Assembly: GCF_027594545.1 (NCBI RefSeq)
Contig: NZ_CP115160.1
Location: forward strand, 1,063,001-1,127,000
Direction: 5' to 3'
Length of the DNA stretch: 64,000 bases
From: Algoriphagus sp. TR-M9
Lineage (GTDB): Bacteria; Bacteroidota; Bacteroidia; Cytophagales; Cyclobacteriaceae
Part shown: positions 35,384 to 45,312 of the stretch, in pieces
Numbering within the stretch: the stretch's first letter is position 1
Layout: the number at the start of each line of letters is the position of its first letter
The notes under the pieces: generated by a model
Database searches by the model: none
What the model was told of the DNA's origin: nothing
Seen by the model: the letters and a program-made list of their open reading frames with translations, nothing else
Made by a program: the position numbers and the translations under genes

Positions 35384-35965
35384 TCAAGAAGTTGAGCTGA
35401 GTTGTTTGTTTCTGATTCTGCTGAAAGTTTCCGGTGTCATGCCAAGCATGGAGGCGATGTATTGGAGCGGAACTTGGTTAAACAGTTCCTTATTGTACTC
35501 AAAGAAATGCAAATACCGTTCTTCGGCAGTCATGGAAAGGTGGGTGAAAACCCGGTCTTCCAAAAAGGTAAAGCATTTGGCGATAAATAGCTTTTCCAAC
35601 TCATGCCAATTGGGAACTACATTTCCGATGGACTTATAATTTTCTCCGCTGATGGTATAAAGCTCAGCATCCGTCAAGGCTTCAATGGTCCAGCGTGCCG
35701 GGGTGTCAAAAAGCAAACTGGAAAGATCTGCCACAAAATAACCAGGAGTAGAAATCCACTGGGTGACTTCCTTGTCCTCCGTTTGCTTATAAACTCTCAA
35801 AAGCCCTGATTTCACAAAACTGAGCTTGTCGCAAGGCTTTCCTGCCTTTAAAAAATAATCTCCCTTTTTTAGCGTTTCCGGGTGAAAGCGCGAGCTGATA
35901 GCCTGCAAACTCTCTTCTGGCATCACACCAAAGTAGCTGATAAGATTGTTTTCTAATGCTGTCAT
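35384..35965 (-). CDS. Crp/Fnr-family transcriptional regulator
   Basis: 193 residues. Cyclic-nucleotide-binding-like domain (about 20-115) with LKKGDYFLKAGKPCDKLSFV and SGLLRVYK, the central dimer helix (about 115-145) and a C-terminal winged helix ending PLQYIASMLGMTPETFSRIRN, the DNA-recognition helix. The arginine typical of cAMP binding is not evident, as usual for Bacteroidetes members, so the ligand is unknown. Upstream of DUF4260, likely in one transcript. Confidence 0.9.
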   Translation of the reverse strand: MTALENNLISYFGVMPEESLQAISSRFHPETLKKGDYFLKAGKPCDKLSFVKSGLLRVYKQTEDKEVTQWISTPGYFVADLSSLLFDTPARWTIEALTDAELYTISGENYKSIGNVVPNWHELEKLFIAKCFTFLEDRVFTHLSMTAEERYLHFFEYNKELFNQVPLQYIASMLGMTPETFSRIRNKQLSSTS

Positions 35966-36028
35966 TGGTGGAATGAAAATGCCTTAAAATACTTCAAACT
36001 ATTCATTGACGTCCTGTTTTAGCCTGTT

Positions 36029-36391
36029 TCACTTGTAGCTTCCAGATGTTACTTTTCCAGGTTTTAAATCTATTTCATCCCGATATTCATATTGATACTT
36101 AGCATCTGTTAGGAAAGCATACCAGTTCCAAAATTCAATGAGGTTTTTATTAAAAGTTCTATACAGTTTCAGATCTTTATAATCAGGATTTGAAGCTTTG
36201 AAGCTTGTAAAATGGCCTTCCATCATATCAACACCCCTGCCTTTCGCAGGGATAACTGTGAATTTAAATTCGGCATTTTCACTCTGATAATGATAAGTTG
36301 CAATTATACCTTTCGTGAATAAATTTATGAATCCGGAGAGTATATTGCTGACGAGTATCAAAGCAACTGCTATAATTAATGCCTTTTTCAT
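36029..36391 (-). CDS. Hypothetical membrane-anchored protein
   Basis: 120 residues from the ATG at 36391. A single N-terminal hydrophobic segment (ALIIAVALILVSNILSGFIN) is followed by a soluble part with many Tyr and Lys (FNKNLIEFWNWYAFLTDAKYQYEYRDEID, shown here only as a run of FWNWYAFLTDAKYQYEYRD). I do not recognise the family. It is separate from its neighbours and carries no sign of transfer. The longer frame to 36424 starts with a non-ATG codon. Confidence 0.55.
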   Translation of the reverse strand: MKKALIIAVALILVSNILSGFINLFTKGIIATYHYQSENAEFKFTVIPAKGRGVDMMEGHFTSFKASNPDYKDLKLYRTFNKNLIEFWNWYAFLTDAKYQYEYRDEIDLKPGKVTSGSYK

Positions 36392-36450
36392 AAAATCTAT
36401 CTTTTTCGAAATTCGAAAACTCACTTTTCTGTCAAACTACTAATTTTTGG

Positions 36451-36951
36451 TCAATACTTGATCTCCATCACTTTAAAAACTCTATCTTCTTTCGCCAACT
36501 TTAAGATAGTTTCTTCACCTACCTTCTTCCCGATTAATATCCTGGCAATTGGGGAAATAGAGGAGATTTTATTCTTTGAAATATCCGCTTCATCCACTCC
36601 CACCAGTTGATAAGTCATTAGCTTTGAGTTTTTAGCAATCTTTAGTTTCACTGTGGCTCCAAACCGTATTTCATGTTTGGGTTGATCATCTAGTGATACG
36701 ATTTTAGCAGTAGCAATTCGCTCTTCCAATAATTTGATTTTCGCAGTGATAAAATTGGAAACTATGCGTTTCTCTTGTTCTGTGGCTGCGTTTATCTTAC
36801 TTTTTTCATCGAGGAGAGCTTGTTTTTCAGCCCGTAATTCCTCCATTCCCACTTCTGTGACAAAATTAGTGCTGCCACTTGGCAAATCTGCTCTCGGCGG
36901 AACCAAAGGAGTTTCTTCCTGATCTTCTTCTTTGACAAATCCTCTACTCAT
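36451..36951 (-). CDS. GreA/GreB-family transcription factor
   Basis: 166 residues. After an acid/Pro-rich head (KEEDQEETPLVPPRADLPSG) comes the antiparallel coiled coil (about 35-85, EELRAEKQALLDEKSKINAA ... ITAKIKLLEERIATA). The C-terminal FKBP-like domain (about 90-166) includes IRFGATVKLK and SPIARILIGKKVGEET, the standard Gre signature. It should bind RNA polymerase through the secondary channel and affect stalled complexes. The loop tip acidic pair is not clearly present (residues around EQEKR), so cleavage-stimulating activity is uncertain. Confidence 0.85.
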   Translation of the reverse strand: MSRGFVKEEDQEETPLVPPRADLPSGSTNFVTEVGMEELRAEKQALLDEKSKINAATEQEKRIVSNFITAKIKLLEERIATAKIVSLDDQPKHEIRFGATVKLKIAKNSKLMTYQLVGVDEADISKNKISSISPIARILIGKKVGEETILKLAKEDRVFKVMEIKY

Positions 36952-37056
36952 GTGGTTTTTGTTGGTTTAATCTTTAATAAGGCTCTTAGGTATGATTAAG
37001 TTTCAATCAAACTAAGTCCACTAAGCAAAATTGGGTTAAACTTAGTTTTAAGTAAA

Positions 37057-37084
37057 AAAAGGAAGCCAATAACAGCTTCCTTTT
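37057..37084 (-). terminator. Terminator of the SusCD operon
   Basis: AAAAGGAAGC / GCTTCCTTTT with an 8-base loop; T-run in the minus direction. It lies 19 bases after the SusD stop codon. Confidence 0.85.
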
Positions 37085-37102
37085 ATAATTATCATTTAGG
37101 AA

Positions 37103-38482
37103 TTAATCTCCCACATATTCATCCCAACTCAACTCAGCTTGTGGATGTGGGAATTCTGTGAAGATGGTTCCTGAATCATAAGAAGTATCGATTTCATCCA
37201 AACGTCCATATCTTCTGGCGTCAATCCATCGGTGCCCCCATGGTTCTGCCCATAAGGAGTATCTTCTTTGGTAAAGAATCTCATCGATCAGCTCCTCTTT
37301 ACTAGTACCACCGGTATAGTTTCCGATTCCTGCTGCGTTTCGAATTATGTTGATGGCCGCTACTGCTTCTGAGCTTTGATCCAATTGCGCATGAGCTTCT
37401 GCTTTTAGAAGTATTAGTTCTTCGTTGCGAATAAAAGGAATTGGGTCCGTGTTAGACTCCCATCTACCATCCTGATAGTTTCCTGTCAATGCTCCAGCAT
37501 CTGTGGTTACTACCACGGGCTGATCTCGCTCAAAGAACTTTTCCTCAACTCGTTTATCTCCTGGAGTAGCATCATCCAGCATAGAAGGATGAACGACTAT
37601 GATGGTGTTAACTGCGGCGTTAGGTAAGTAGTAGATGGGGTTGAAAACATCAGGTGCAGCACCATACGGGTGGGCTGGTCCAGCATTCAAGTCACCGTTT
37701 AAACTGATAAACGACGCGTCTAGTGCGGATAATACTCCCTGCCAATCTTGCCTATACGCATTTAATCTTGCTAAAATTGCCCGGTTAACTTGTCGCAGCG
37801 AGGTGATGGTGTTGAAATTATCAAATCCACTGGTAAGTGTGAACGGGAAATCTCCTGAACCCGCAGCCTGCAGTGCTGCATCCCCTTCATCCAAAATAGC
37901 TTTGATTGCGTCCAGAGCCTCAGGATAGGATACAAATGGGCCTGGGTTTAAGGGGTCTTTAACATCAATACGGATACCATTAGAATAAACCCAATTGGCT
38001 GGAATCATAAATTGGTAGCCCTGGATTGTTTTAGCAAATCCCACAACCGCACTTTTTGCCTCTGCAGAGATGTTTTCAGTATTTTCACCTGCCACGATTA
38101 ATACATCTGCCTGCTTGATGGCTTGATAGGGTGAAGCCCACGAACCGCCTCCTGTATTTCCAAAGCCAAAGTAAGACCTGTCCGGAACTCTCCCATTTTG
38201 TCCCAGCCAATCTGTTTGGAATCTAGGGTCAGAAGCATTGAGATTCCATATTTCTCGACCAAAAGTTCCCCAGGCTCTCACTACGTTGCTTACATAGCTC
38301 CTGTGACGAGCTTCGAGGCCGGTGATCAAAAATTGGATTTGTTCCGGTGAAGCATTATTGCTCACGCTACCTACGGAAGGGTTATTGGGATCTTGTATTT
38401 CATCTACTTCGAATGGATTACAGCTGGTAAGTATGGCAGCTGCAATCATGATCTTGGTGAATTTTATAGCTATATTTTTCAT
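37103..38482 (-). CDS. RagB/SusD-family substrate-binding lipoprotein
   Basis: 459 residues with a lipoprotein signal (AAAILTSC, Cys21). The SusD pattern is clear: an early ITGLEARHRSYVSN helix, a TPR-like helical scaffold, and the late conserved block IPFIRNEELILLKAEAHAQL followed by the typical ERRYSLW-like QRRYSLWAEPWGHRWIDARR. It forms the lid of the SusC channel at the outer membrane. It starts 12 bases after the SusC gene. The substrate is unknown; no glycosidase adjoins. Confidence 0.92.
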   Translation of the reverse strand: MKNIAIKFTKIMIAAAILTSCNPFEVDEIQDPNNPSVGSVSNNASPEQIQFLITGLEARHRSYVSNVVRAWGTFGREIWNLNASDPRFQTDWLGQNGRVPDRSYFGFGNTGGGSWASPYQAIKQADVLIVAGENTENISAEAKSAVVGFAKTIQGYQFMIPANWVYSNGIRIDVKDPLNPGPFVSYPEALDAIKAILDEGDAALQAAGSGDFPFTLTSGFDNFNTITSLRQVNRAILARLNAYRQDWQGVLSALDASFISLNGDLNAGPAHPYGAAPDVFNPIYYLPNAAVNTIIVVHPSMLDDATPGDKRVEEKFFERDQPVVVTTDAGALTGNYQDGRWESNTDPIPFIRNEELILLKAEAHAQLDQSSEAVAAINIIRNAAGIGNYTGGTSKEELIDEILYQRRYSLWAEPWGHRWIDARRYGRLDEIDTSYDSGTIFTEFPHPQAELSWDEYVGD

Positions 38483-38494
38483 GATGTGGCCTAT

Positions 38495-41467
38495 TTAGAA
38501 GTCAATAGTTAGGTGGAAGAAAACTCTTCGGGACGTAGGGTATGGAGCGATATCCACGTTGTTAGCTACAGATTGAGCTCCAAATGTGGAGGTTTCCGGA
38601 TCGTACCCTTCATAGTCTGTAAATAGAAATGCATTGTTTACCGAAGAACCGATTTTGATGTTTTGGACTGTCGATCCAAACCAACCTGCAATGGTTTCTC
38701 TAGGAATGGTATAATACAATCCTATTTCTCTCACTTTTACAAAACTTGCATCTTGTACCCATCGGCCTGCATTATTGTAAGGTTCTGGTTCGCGCTGTCT
38801 ACCATTCGGTACTCCATCTCCATTGTCATCGTCAAACCAACCTTCGGTGGTTCCCCCTCCATCGCTTAGGAAGGATGACAGGTTGATGTTAGAGCCGCCT
38901 TTTCGCCAATCTATCAAGAAAGAAAACTGTAGCCCTTTGAAGATGTCCAAAGAGTTAAAGAATGAAAGGTTGAAATCTGGTTGGGCATTGCCCCAGATCG
39001 TAAAACCTCCGGGCACTGAAGGGTCAGCAGGTGTGCCTACTATGGTAGTGGGTGAATAACCTTCTGCATATAGGAAAGTACCTAAGCCGGATCCAAAACC
39101 GCCAGATATATAAGTCGGTATTCCCAATCGGGTCATTTCAATTTCGTTTTTCCAGAATAAAACCCTTGAGAACCACTTGATATTACTTTTTTGTATAACT
39201 GTTCCAGAAAGACCTAATTCTACTCCCTTGTTGGATAATTCTGCTTCATTACTTGGGGTGGTGTTTACCCCGGTTGATGGGGCTAGATTAAGGTTTTGGA
39301 TATTGTTTTGGGTGTTTTTAATGTAGTAAGTGGCTTCTATACTCATTCTTCCGTTCCAGAAGCCAGCATCCACTCCAAATTCAAGTTCGGAAGCGGTTTC
39401 GGGCCTGATGGAAGTATTGCCTATTTGTGTGGAGACTTCCGAGCCTAATAGCCCTCCGATATTGGTGCCTGCCAATGGAGTGAATGTAGCTCCGAATTGG
39501 ACAGGTCCTGCGGTTTCTCCATAGGCTATTCTAGGTTTTAAGGAAGTTAAGGTAGCACTATTCCAAAAGTCAAAATTTGCAATATTTACAGCTAATGAAG
39601 CTCGGGGGAAGGTGTAGAATTTATTGGGATCACCATTCAAACTTGACTTGTCCCATCTTACTCCTAATGTTCCCACAATTTTATCTTCAAAATTCATTTC
39701 CTGCTGTAAGAAAACGCCAGCTTCCTGTACTTCACTATTAAATTGACTGCTGATTTGCTGTACTGCAGCTTGTTGTAAATTGGTTTGTCCAGGGACTAGT
39801 CCTCGGCCTCTATTGAAGAGTGATTGGTTTTTAAAGTCCAATCTGACCATTCCGGCTTGAGAATTCATGTTCACCCGACCTAGATTCCAGTTGTAAACCA
39901 AAGCAGCTTGAAAGTTCGTGTTAAAACTTTCCTGTCTTCCTATCAAAATGTCTCCAGGATTAGCTTGTGCACTTTGGAATTGCAAAAACTCAGGCAGATA
40001 AACTTGCGTGGAATTTTGCAAAAAGTCCAAGCCTCCAGAAATATTTGCGACCAAGTAGTGCTTGTCAGTCTTAAGTAGATCAAAATCCAAAGTAAAAGCT
40101 TGGATAAAACGATTCACATCAGAACTGTTTTCGCCAAAATCAGTCACTGCTACCGGATTCTCTGAAAAGTAAGGGTTGATTGGGTATGTGCCATCTTCAT
40201 TTCTTCTTAAATCAAAATAATTAGGGACATAAGAGATACTGTATCCAATACTTGCTCCTGAGTTGTTCTGATTCCCAGTAAACCCTCTCTCAGTTTTAGA
40301 ATTAATATAGTTTGAGCTAACGCCTAACTTGATTGAGTTCGTGATCTTATGGTCAATGTTTGCTCTAATAGAATATCTGTCAAATCCCGTATTTTTTATG
40401 GTGCCATCCTCAGAGGTGATATTGCCAGAAACAAAGAATTTTGTCCTTTCGTCACCTCCGGTAACATTGATTCTAGTATTAAGCAGAAGTGCTTCATTGT
40501 TGTAGAAGTAATCTTCATAATCTATAAAGGTATTTGTAGCCTGTGCTTCTCTAAATCGTTCAAGTTCTATAGGTCTTCGGGCCTCTGGGAAAAAGAAGTT
40601 GATTTTTTCCTCACTCCAATCATCTACACCAAGCAATCTGAGGGGAGTAGCAAAGCCTACATCTTGAGAAAGGGATACGGTAGTCCTGCCTTCTTTACCT
40701 CTTTTGGTGGTGATGATGATAACTCCAGCATTGGCTCTGGTACCATAGATGGCGGCAGCTGAGGGACCTTTAAGAACTTCGATGTTTTCAATATCCGCAG
40801 GATTTAGATCTGCCAATCTATTGGAGCCGTCGTCCTGATTTGACCCCCCGGCTCCTGATACTGCTGCTCGGCCTGTATTTTGAAAGGAATTATTGATATA
40901 GACGCCATCCACAATAATTAGTGGCTGTGATGCACCTATCAGGCTCGAAATTCCACGTAATTGGATAGACATCCCTCCTCCGGGAGCACCCCCGTTAGAT
41001 CGTATAGTAGCTCCTGCTACTTTGCCATATAATGCACCATCTGTAGTTTGGATAGTGGTGGTTCCAGTCAAATCCCTAGCAGAAACAGTCCCCACGGAAT
41101 TGGCCAGATTACTCCGTTTGACCGATGATGCCAAGCCAGTAACTACCACTTCTTCCAGGTTTGTGGCATCCTCGCTCAGTTGAACATTGACCTCGGTTTG
41201 GTTGGGAGATAGGCTGATAGTTTTGCTAGAATACCCGATAGAAGAGAAAATAAGCTCTACCCCTTCGGTGCCATTGAGTACTAAGGTGAAGTTTCCATCC
41301 AGGTCAGTAACTGCGCCGGTAGTTGTCCCTTTAATTAGAATAGTGGCTCCAATCAGGGGTTCTCCAGTTCTTTCATCGGACACATTACCTGTTACGGAGC
41401 TTTGTGCCCATGAGACTCCTGCTATGCATACTAGCAAAAGTATTATGAGTAAATGTTTTTTTATCAT
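38495..41467 (-). CDS. SusC/RagA-family TonB-linked outer-membrane channel
   Basis: 990 residues. Signal peptide (IAGVSWAQ), carboxypeptidase-D-like domain (about 24-105, VTGNVSDERTGEPLIGATI), a TonB box region EEVVVTG, a plug with the SusC hallmark (IQLRGISSLIGASQPLIIVD, IENIEVLKGPSAAAIYGTRA) and a 22-strand barrel ending PYPTSRRVFFHLTIDF. With SusD it imports an oligomer across the outer membrane. Its upstream neighbour on the strand is a CocE/NonD peptidase-like hydrolase, so peptides or a related compound are possible substrates. Confidence 0.93.
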   Translation of the reverse strand: MIKKHLLIILLLVCIAGVSWAQSSVTGNVSDERTGEPLIGATILIKGTTTGAVTDLDGNFTLVLNGTEGVELIFSSIGYSSKTISLSPNQTEVNVQLSEDATNLEEVVVTGLASSVKRSNLANSVGTVSARDLTGTTTIQTTDGALYGKVAGATIRSNGGAPGGGMSIQLRGISSLIGASQPLIIVDGVYINNSFQNTGRAAVSGAGGSNQDDGSNRLADLNPADIENIEVLKGPSAAAIYGTRANAGVIIITTKRGKEGRTTVSLSQDVGFATPLRLLGVDDWSEEKINFFFPEARRPIELERFREAQATNTFIDYEDYFYNNEALLLNTRINVTGGDERTKFFVSGNITSEDGTIKNTGFDRYSIRANIDHKITNSIKLGVSSNYINSKTERGFTGNQNNSGASIGYSISYVPNYFDLRRNEDGTYPINPYFSENPVAVTDFGENSSDVNRFIQAFTLDFDLLKTDKHYLVANISGGLDFLQNSTQVYLPEFLQFQSAQANPGDILIGRQESFNTNFQAALVYNWNLGRVNMNSQAGMVRLDFKNQSLFNRGRGLVPGQTNLQQAAVQQISSQFNSEVQEAGVFLQQEMNFEDKIVGTLGVRWDKSSLNGDPNKFYTFPRASLAVNIANFDFWNSATLTSLKPRIAYGETAGPVQFGATFTPLAGTNIGGLLGSEVSTQIGNTSIRPETASELEFGVDAGFWNGRMSIEATYYIKNTQNNIQNLNLAPSTGVNTTPSNEAELSNKGVELGLSGTVIQKSNIKWFSRVLFWKNEIEMTRLGIPTYISGGFGSGLGTFLYAEGYSPTTIVGTPADPSVPGGFTIWGNAQPDFNLSFFNSLDIFKGLQFSFLIDWRKGGSNINLSSFLSDGGGTTEGWFDDDNGDGVPNGRQREPEPYNNAGRWVQDASFVKVREIGLYYTIPRETIAGWFGSTVQNIKIGSSVNNAFLFTDYEGYDPETSTFGAQSVANNVDIAPYPTSRRVFFHLTIDF

Positions 41468-41622
41468 TTGATTATGGTTAAAGTGTATTAATCCTTTAAA
41501 ATTTATAAAAATTTCTTCAAATGTTCATCTACATACAGTTCTATTTTTTTTAAATGTTTATCAGTGGGTAAATATTAGTTTGATGGATAGTTTTCAAGGG
41601 GTAAGGAATTGATGATCATAAA

Positions 41623-41650
41623 AAAAGGAGGAATGTGAGTTCCTCCTTTT
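41623..41650 (-). terminator. Terminator of the CocE/NonD gene
   Basis: AAAAGGAGGAA / TTCCTCCTTTT with a 6-base loop and a T-run on the minus strand, 21 bases after the stop of the hydrolase gene. It separates that gene from SusC. Confidence 0.85.
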
Positions 41651-41670
41651 GCTTTAATTCCGTAAAGTGA

Positions 41671-43557
41671 TTATTTCACAATCGGCAACACAATTCTACT
41701 CAGGTTCTTTCCTCCATGATGAATCGAATTGGTAGCGATGACGCCTTCTGTCTCATCATAGTTATTCCCTCCGGTATTCATGTTTCTATCGAAGCGAGGA
41801 AAATTCGAGCTGCTTACTTCGATACGGATTCTGTGTCCTTTGTCAAAGTAGTTGGAAGTACTCATTGGTGTCATTTTCACTTCGTAAACTTCCCCGTCTT
41901 CCATCCAAACTTCTTTGTCATAGCCTTCTCTATAGCGAACCCGCTGGATAGTTTCATCCAGATTGTAGGCTTTACCGTCCGGATGCACGTCGATCAGTTT
42001 GATAGTCACATCGGTGTCTTTAGCATCTGAGGAAAGGTAGAGATAGGACTCAATAAAGCCTGAAACTTCGATTCCTTCTTCCAATACATCAGAAGTATAG
42101 ACCAGGATATCCTCCCGTTCTTCCATTTTGCTCTGGTCATAGGAGCCTCCATTACCCTCGATTGCATTTCCCGTGCAGCAGACATTGCCACCGTAGGATG
42201 TTACCGGGTTCATAGGGTCGTATGTGAAGGTGTCAGGGTTGTCTTTTTTAGGTTTTTTGGCAGTGAGTTTTCCATCACCGTTAAGCGTATTTGCTTTGCC
42301 TTCGGAATCCAGATACATCGTAGTCATCACTGCATCTGCCGGTGGCCAAACATCTGAAGTCTGCCACTCATTTGACCCCATGGTGTAATACTGAATTCTT
42401 GGAAGTTCCTGGACGGTTTCATTGTCCTCACCCTTCAGCCACTTGTCAAACCAAGCCGTGATCATCTCGTCGTAATTTAGGCGGGCATCACCTACATTCA
42501 GGTCACCTACCATGGTGTTTTCGCTGGCACGGGTGTAGGAGCAGTGTAGAACAGGTGCGATCACTAAGTATTGATTGTCTCTCGCCATCTGCGAAACTGC
42601 ATTCTCTCTAGCATGATTGAAAAGTGCAATGTTTGGCCCGGCTGATACATCAAACCAAGAAACAAACCAGAAGCTAGGCTTGTCAAAAGGCATATCATCA
42701 TGATACAAGCCCCCTTCAAACCATTTCGGATCGTTAGGTTTCCGGGTGATCATTTCCTCGTAAATCCCCTTGGGCCCCTTGGCAGCTTTGATAATGTCCT
42801 GTACGGGAAGGTGGCTCAGGCCTTCTTTCCAATCCACTCTTGGATATTCTGGAGATAGATCATAAAACCGCTGAAGGCGAAGTAAATCCTCCTGAGAAAT
42901 GCCCTGTGGAAGTCTTGGTGCCATGGGGTCCTGCTGGACTCCGGAAAGCCAGGCTGTAAATAACATTTGCCCGGCACCGCCTCTGTACCAGTTTCCTTGC
43001 TCATTGAATTCTCCAATCCGACCGACTCCCGCTCCATATCCCTGAGGCACCATGGCTGCTAGTGCGGGATGGTCCAGCGTAGCTACTGCCATTTGCCATT
43101 CAGCAGTAGAAGAGCAGCCTAGCAAGCCTACTTTTCCATTACTCCATGCTTGTTTGGACATCCATTCCAATGCATCGTATCCATCGGTCAGCGGCACACC
43201 CAAGATATCCCAATCTCCTTCAGAAAAGTACCTGCCTCTTTCATTTTGAATTACATAAGCATAGCCTTTTTCGATCCAAGATAGAGCAGACTGTAAGTGG
43301 CGGGTTTTTAATTCTCCATCTCCCCAAGTATTGAAATTATAAGGAGTTCTGGAGAAAACGACGGGATATTTCCCTTCGCCTTTTGGGCGGTAGATATCTG
43401 TAGCGAGTCGGATTCCGTCCCGCATGGGCATCATCACTTTTTGGTCAATGATCGCAACTTCTTCGAGTTGGTCAAGCAGACTTTTCTCCTGTGCAAAACT
43501 GGCAGTGAAGGCCAGAAGCAACAGCATCAATAGCGTGTTTCGTACAAAAAACTTCAT
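41671..43557 (-). CDS. CocE/NonD-family hydrolase (X-Pro dipeptidyl-peptidase-like)
   Basis: 628 residues. Signal peptide (LAFTASFA-Q). Alpha/beta-hydrolase core of the S15/CocE family: [16 protein letters not shown] at the start, nucleophile Ser149 in [10 protein letters not shown] (the residue after Ser is Ser rather than the usual Tyr), Asp in WFDVSAGPN and His in [10 protein letters not shown]. The C-terminal X-Pro domain (about 400-628) has the jelly-roll block with [20 protein letters not shown]. It probably cleaves esters, amides or X-Pro peptides outside the cytoplasm. It is separated from SusCD by a terminator. Confidence 0.9.
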   Translation of the reverse strand: MKFFVRNTLLMLLLLAFTASFAQEKSLLDQLEEVAIIDQKVMMPMRDGIRLATDIYRPKGEGKYPVVFSRTPYNFNTWGDGELKTRHLQSALSWIEKGYAYVIQNERGRYFSEGDWDILGVPLTDGYDALEWMSKQAWSNGKVGLLGCSSTAEWQMAVATLDHPALAAMVPQGYGAGVGRIGEFNEQGNWYRGGAGQMLFTAWLSGVQQDPMAPRLPQGISQEDLLRLQRFYDLSPEYPRVDWKEGLSHLPVQDIIKAAKGPKGIYEEMITRKPNDPKWFEGGLYHDDMPFDKPSFWFVSWFDVSAGPNIALFNHARENAVSQMARDNQYLVIAPVLHCSYTRASENTMVGDLNVGDARLNYDEMITAWFDKWLKGEDNETVQELPRIQYYTMGSNEWQTSDVWPPADAVMTTMYLDSEGKANTLNGDGKLTAKKPKKDNPDTFTYDPMNPVTSYGGNVCCTGNAIEGNGGSYDQSKMEEREDILVYTSDVLEEGIEVSGFIESYLYLSSDAKDTDVTIKLIDVHPDGKAYNLDETIQRVRYREGYDKEVWMEDGEVYEVKMTPMSTSNYFDKGHRIRIEVSSSNFPRFDRNMNTGGNNYDETEGVIATNSIHHGGKNLSRIVLPIVK

Positions 43558-43742
43558 GTGAATAAGGTATGTTGAATAAGCAATTTAATAAAGAGATGTG
43601 CACCTTAGCCCAAAAATTGGATTTGTAGGGTGTAATATTTTTTAATTGAAGCAAAAGATAGGTTAAGTGGATTAAAGTTAAGGGAATCAGTCTGTTGGTT
43701 TGGGGATATTAATGTGGGCAGAAGCCAAGGATTTTTAATTCC

Positions 43743-43772
43743 TTTTGTTTTCCTCTTTTAACTCTAAATTTG
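43743..43772 (+). promoter_or_regulatory. Promoter of the fumarylacetoacetase gene
   Basis: TTTTG (43743-43747), a 17-base spacer and TAAATTTG (43765-43772), an exact match to the Bacteroidetes TAnnTTTG box. It ends 21 bases before the ATG at 43794. Confidence 0.5.
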
Positions 43773-43793
43773 CCCTTTGAAAATTTTTCACAC

Positions 43794-45062
43794 ATGAGCG
43801 ACAGTACAACCAACACCCTGAATACCTGGGTGGAAGTTTCTAAAAATTCGGATTTCACCATTTACAACCTGCCATTCGGTGTTTTCAAAAACAAACGATT
43901 GAGTCCCAGAACCGGCATTGCCATAGGAGACAAAATCGTGGATTTAAGTGTTCTGGACCAGGAGGGTTTCTTTTCTGACATGTTTTTGCCCGAGGGTATT
44001 TTCTTGAATGAGTCCTTGAATAAATTGATTTCCCTGGGCAAGGTACAGACGAAAAAAATCCGAGAGCGTGTTCAGAATTTGCTTTTGGCAGACAATGAAA
44101 AGCTTCGTGATCACTCGGCCAGAGGTAAAGTGATGGTTAACCGTAAGGAGGCCGAAATGCTTCTTCCCGTGGAAATCGGTGATTATACTGACTTTTACAG
44201 CAGTATGGAGCATGCTACAAATGTGGGGAAAATCTTCCGAGATCCCGAAAATGCTTTGCTGCCCAACTGGAAGCATATGCCAGTAGGCTACCATGGAAGA
44301 TCCTCCAGCATTATTCCTTCGGGTACGCCTATCTATCGACCCAAGGGACAGTTCAAAACTCCAGAAATGGACCTTCCTGGTTTCGGCCCCAGCAAGAAGC
44401 TTGATTTTGAACTGGAGGTAGCTTTTATCACCGGGAAATCTACCAAGCAAGGTGACTCAGTTTCTACTGCAGATGCTGAAGATTACATTTTTGGTTTTGT
44501 GCTTTTCAATGATTGGTCTGCGCGAGATATTCAGGCTTGGGAATATGTGCCTCTAGGTCCATTTTTGGGTAAAAACTTTGCATCTTCTATTTCTCCATGG
44601 GTGGTGACCTTGGAGGCTTTGGAGCATTTCAAAGTAGGAGGCCCGGTTCAGGAGCCAGAAGTGTTGCCCTATCTGAGATGTGAAGAGTCGCATAGCTTTG
44701 ATATCAATTTGGAGGTATATATCCAGCCGGATGGAAAAAAAGCCTCGAAAGTGTCTAGTTCGAATTATAAAAATATGTACTGGAATGTGGCTCAACAACT
44801 CGCCCATCAGACCATCAACGGCTGCAATATCAATGTGGGCGATATGATGTCTTCAGGTACCATCTCTGGAGAGGAATCCGGTTCCTATGGCTCTATGCTG
44901 GAGCTTTCATGGAATGGCAAGGAAAAAATAAAGCTGGAAGAAGGGGAGGAGCGCGCCTTTATTGAGGATGGTGATACGGTAATTATGAAAGGATTTGCTG
45001 AGAAAGATGGGGTCAGAATTGGATTTGGCGAGGTGAAAACCAAGGTGCTTCCAGCAAAGTGA
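43794..45062 (+). CDS. fahA: Fumarylacetoacetase
   Basis: 422 residues, cytoplasmic; final step of tyrosine/homogentisate breakdown, splitting fumarylacetoacetate into fumarate and acetoacetate. The enzyme's active-site set is present at a constant offset of seven from the mammalian numbering: Asp133, His140, Glu206, Glu208, Asp240, Gln247, Arg149 and Lys260. The last region (GTISGEESGSYGSM) is also typical. The start at 43794 gives MSDSTTNTLNTW; upstream in-frame codons are not ATG. The gene stands alone: homogentisate dioxygenase and maleylacetoacetate isomerase are not in the window. Confidence 0.96.
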   Translation: MSDSTTNTLNTWVEVSKNSDFTIYNLPFGVFKNKRLSPRTGIAIGDKIVDLSVLDQEGFFSDMFLPEGIFLNESLNKLISLGKVQTKKIRERVQNLLLADNEKLRDHSARGKVMVNRKEAEMLLPVEIGDYTDFYSSMEHATNVGKIFRDPENALLPNWKHMPVGYHGRSSSIIPSGTPIYRPKGQFKTPEMDLPGFGPSKKLDFELEVAFITGKSTKQGDSVSTADAEDYIFGFVLFNDWSARDIQAWEYVPLGPFLGKNFASSISPWVVTLEALEHFKVGGPVQEPEVLPYLRCEESHSFDINLEVYIQPDGKKASKVSSSNYKNMYWNVAQQLAHQTINGCNINVGDMMSSGTISGEESGSYGSMLELSWNGKEKIKLEEGEERAFIEDGDTVIMKGFAEKDGVRIGFGEVKTKVLPAK

Positions 45063-45085
45063 TTTGCAAAAAACACTAAAATTAG

Positions 45086-45116
45086 ACCCTGACTTATTAC
45101 TAGTCAGGGTTTTTTT
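45086..45116 (+). terminator. Terminator after fumarylacetoacetase
   Basis: ACCCTGACT / AGTCAGGGT with a 7-base loop and seven T. It follows the stop codon by 24 bases. Confidence 0.9.
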
Positions 45117-45312
45117 ATGCTTGAATTTTTTTTATACCCTAGATCAAGTGTTACTTTAGTAAGTGTTTGATAAACAGTATGTTTAGGTCTTAAATAACCT
45201 ACTCAATGTTTACGGTTCCTATCCTCGAAATAGGATGATCATTTGACCAATTCGCCCCAGATTTTTACCCGGGGCTTCGCTTTCTTTTTCCATTTCAAAA
45301 ACTTAAACTCTT

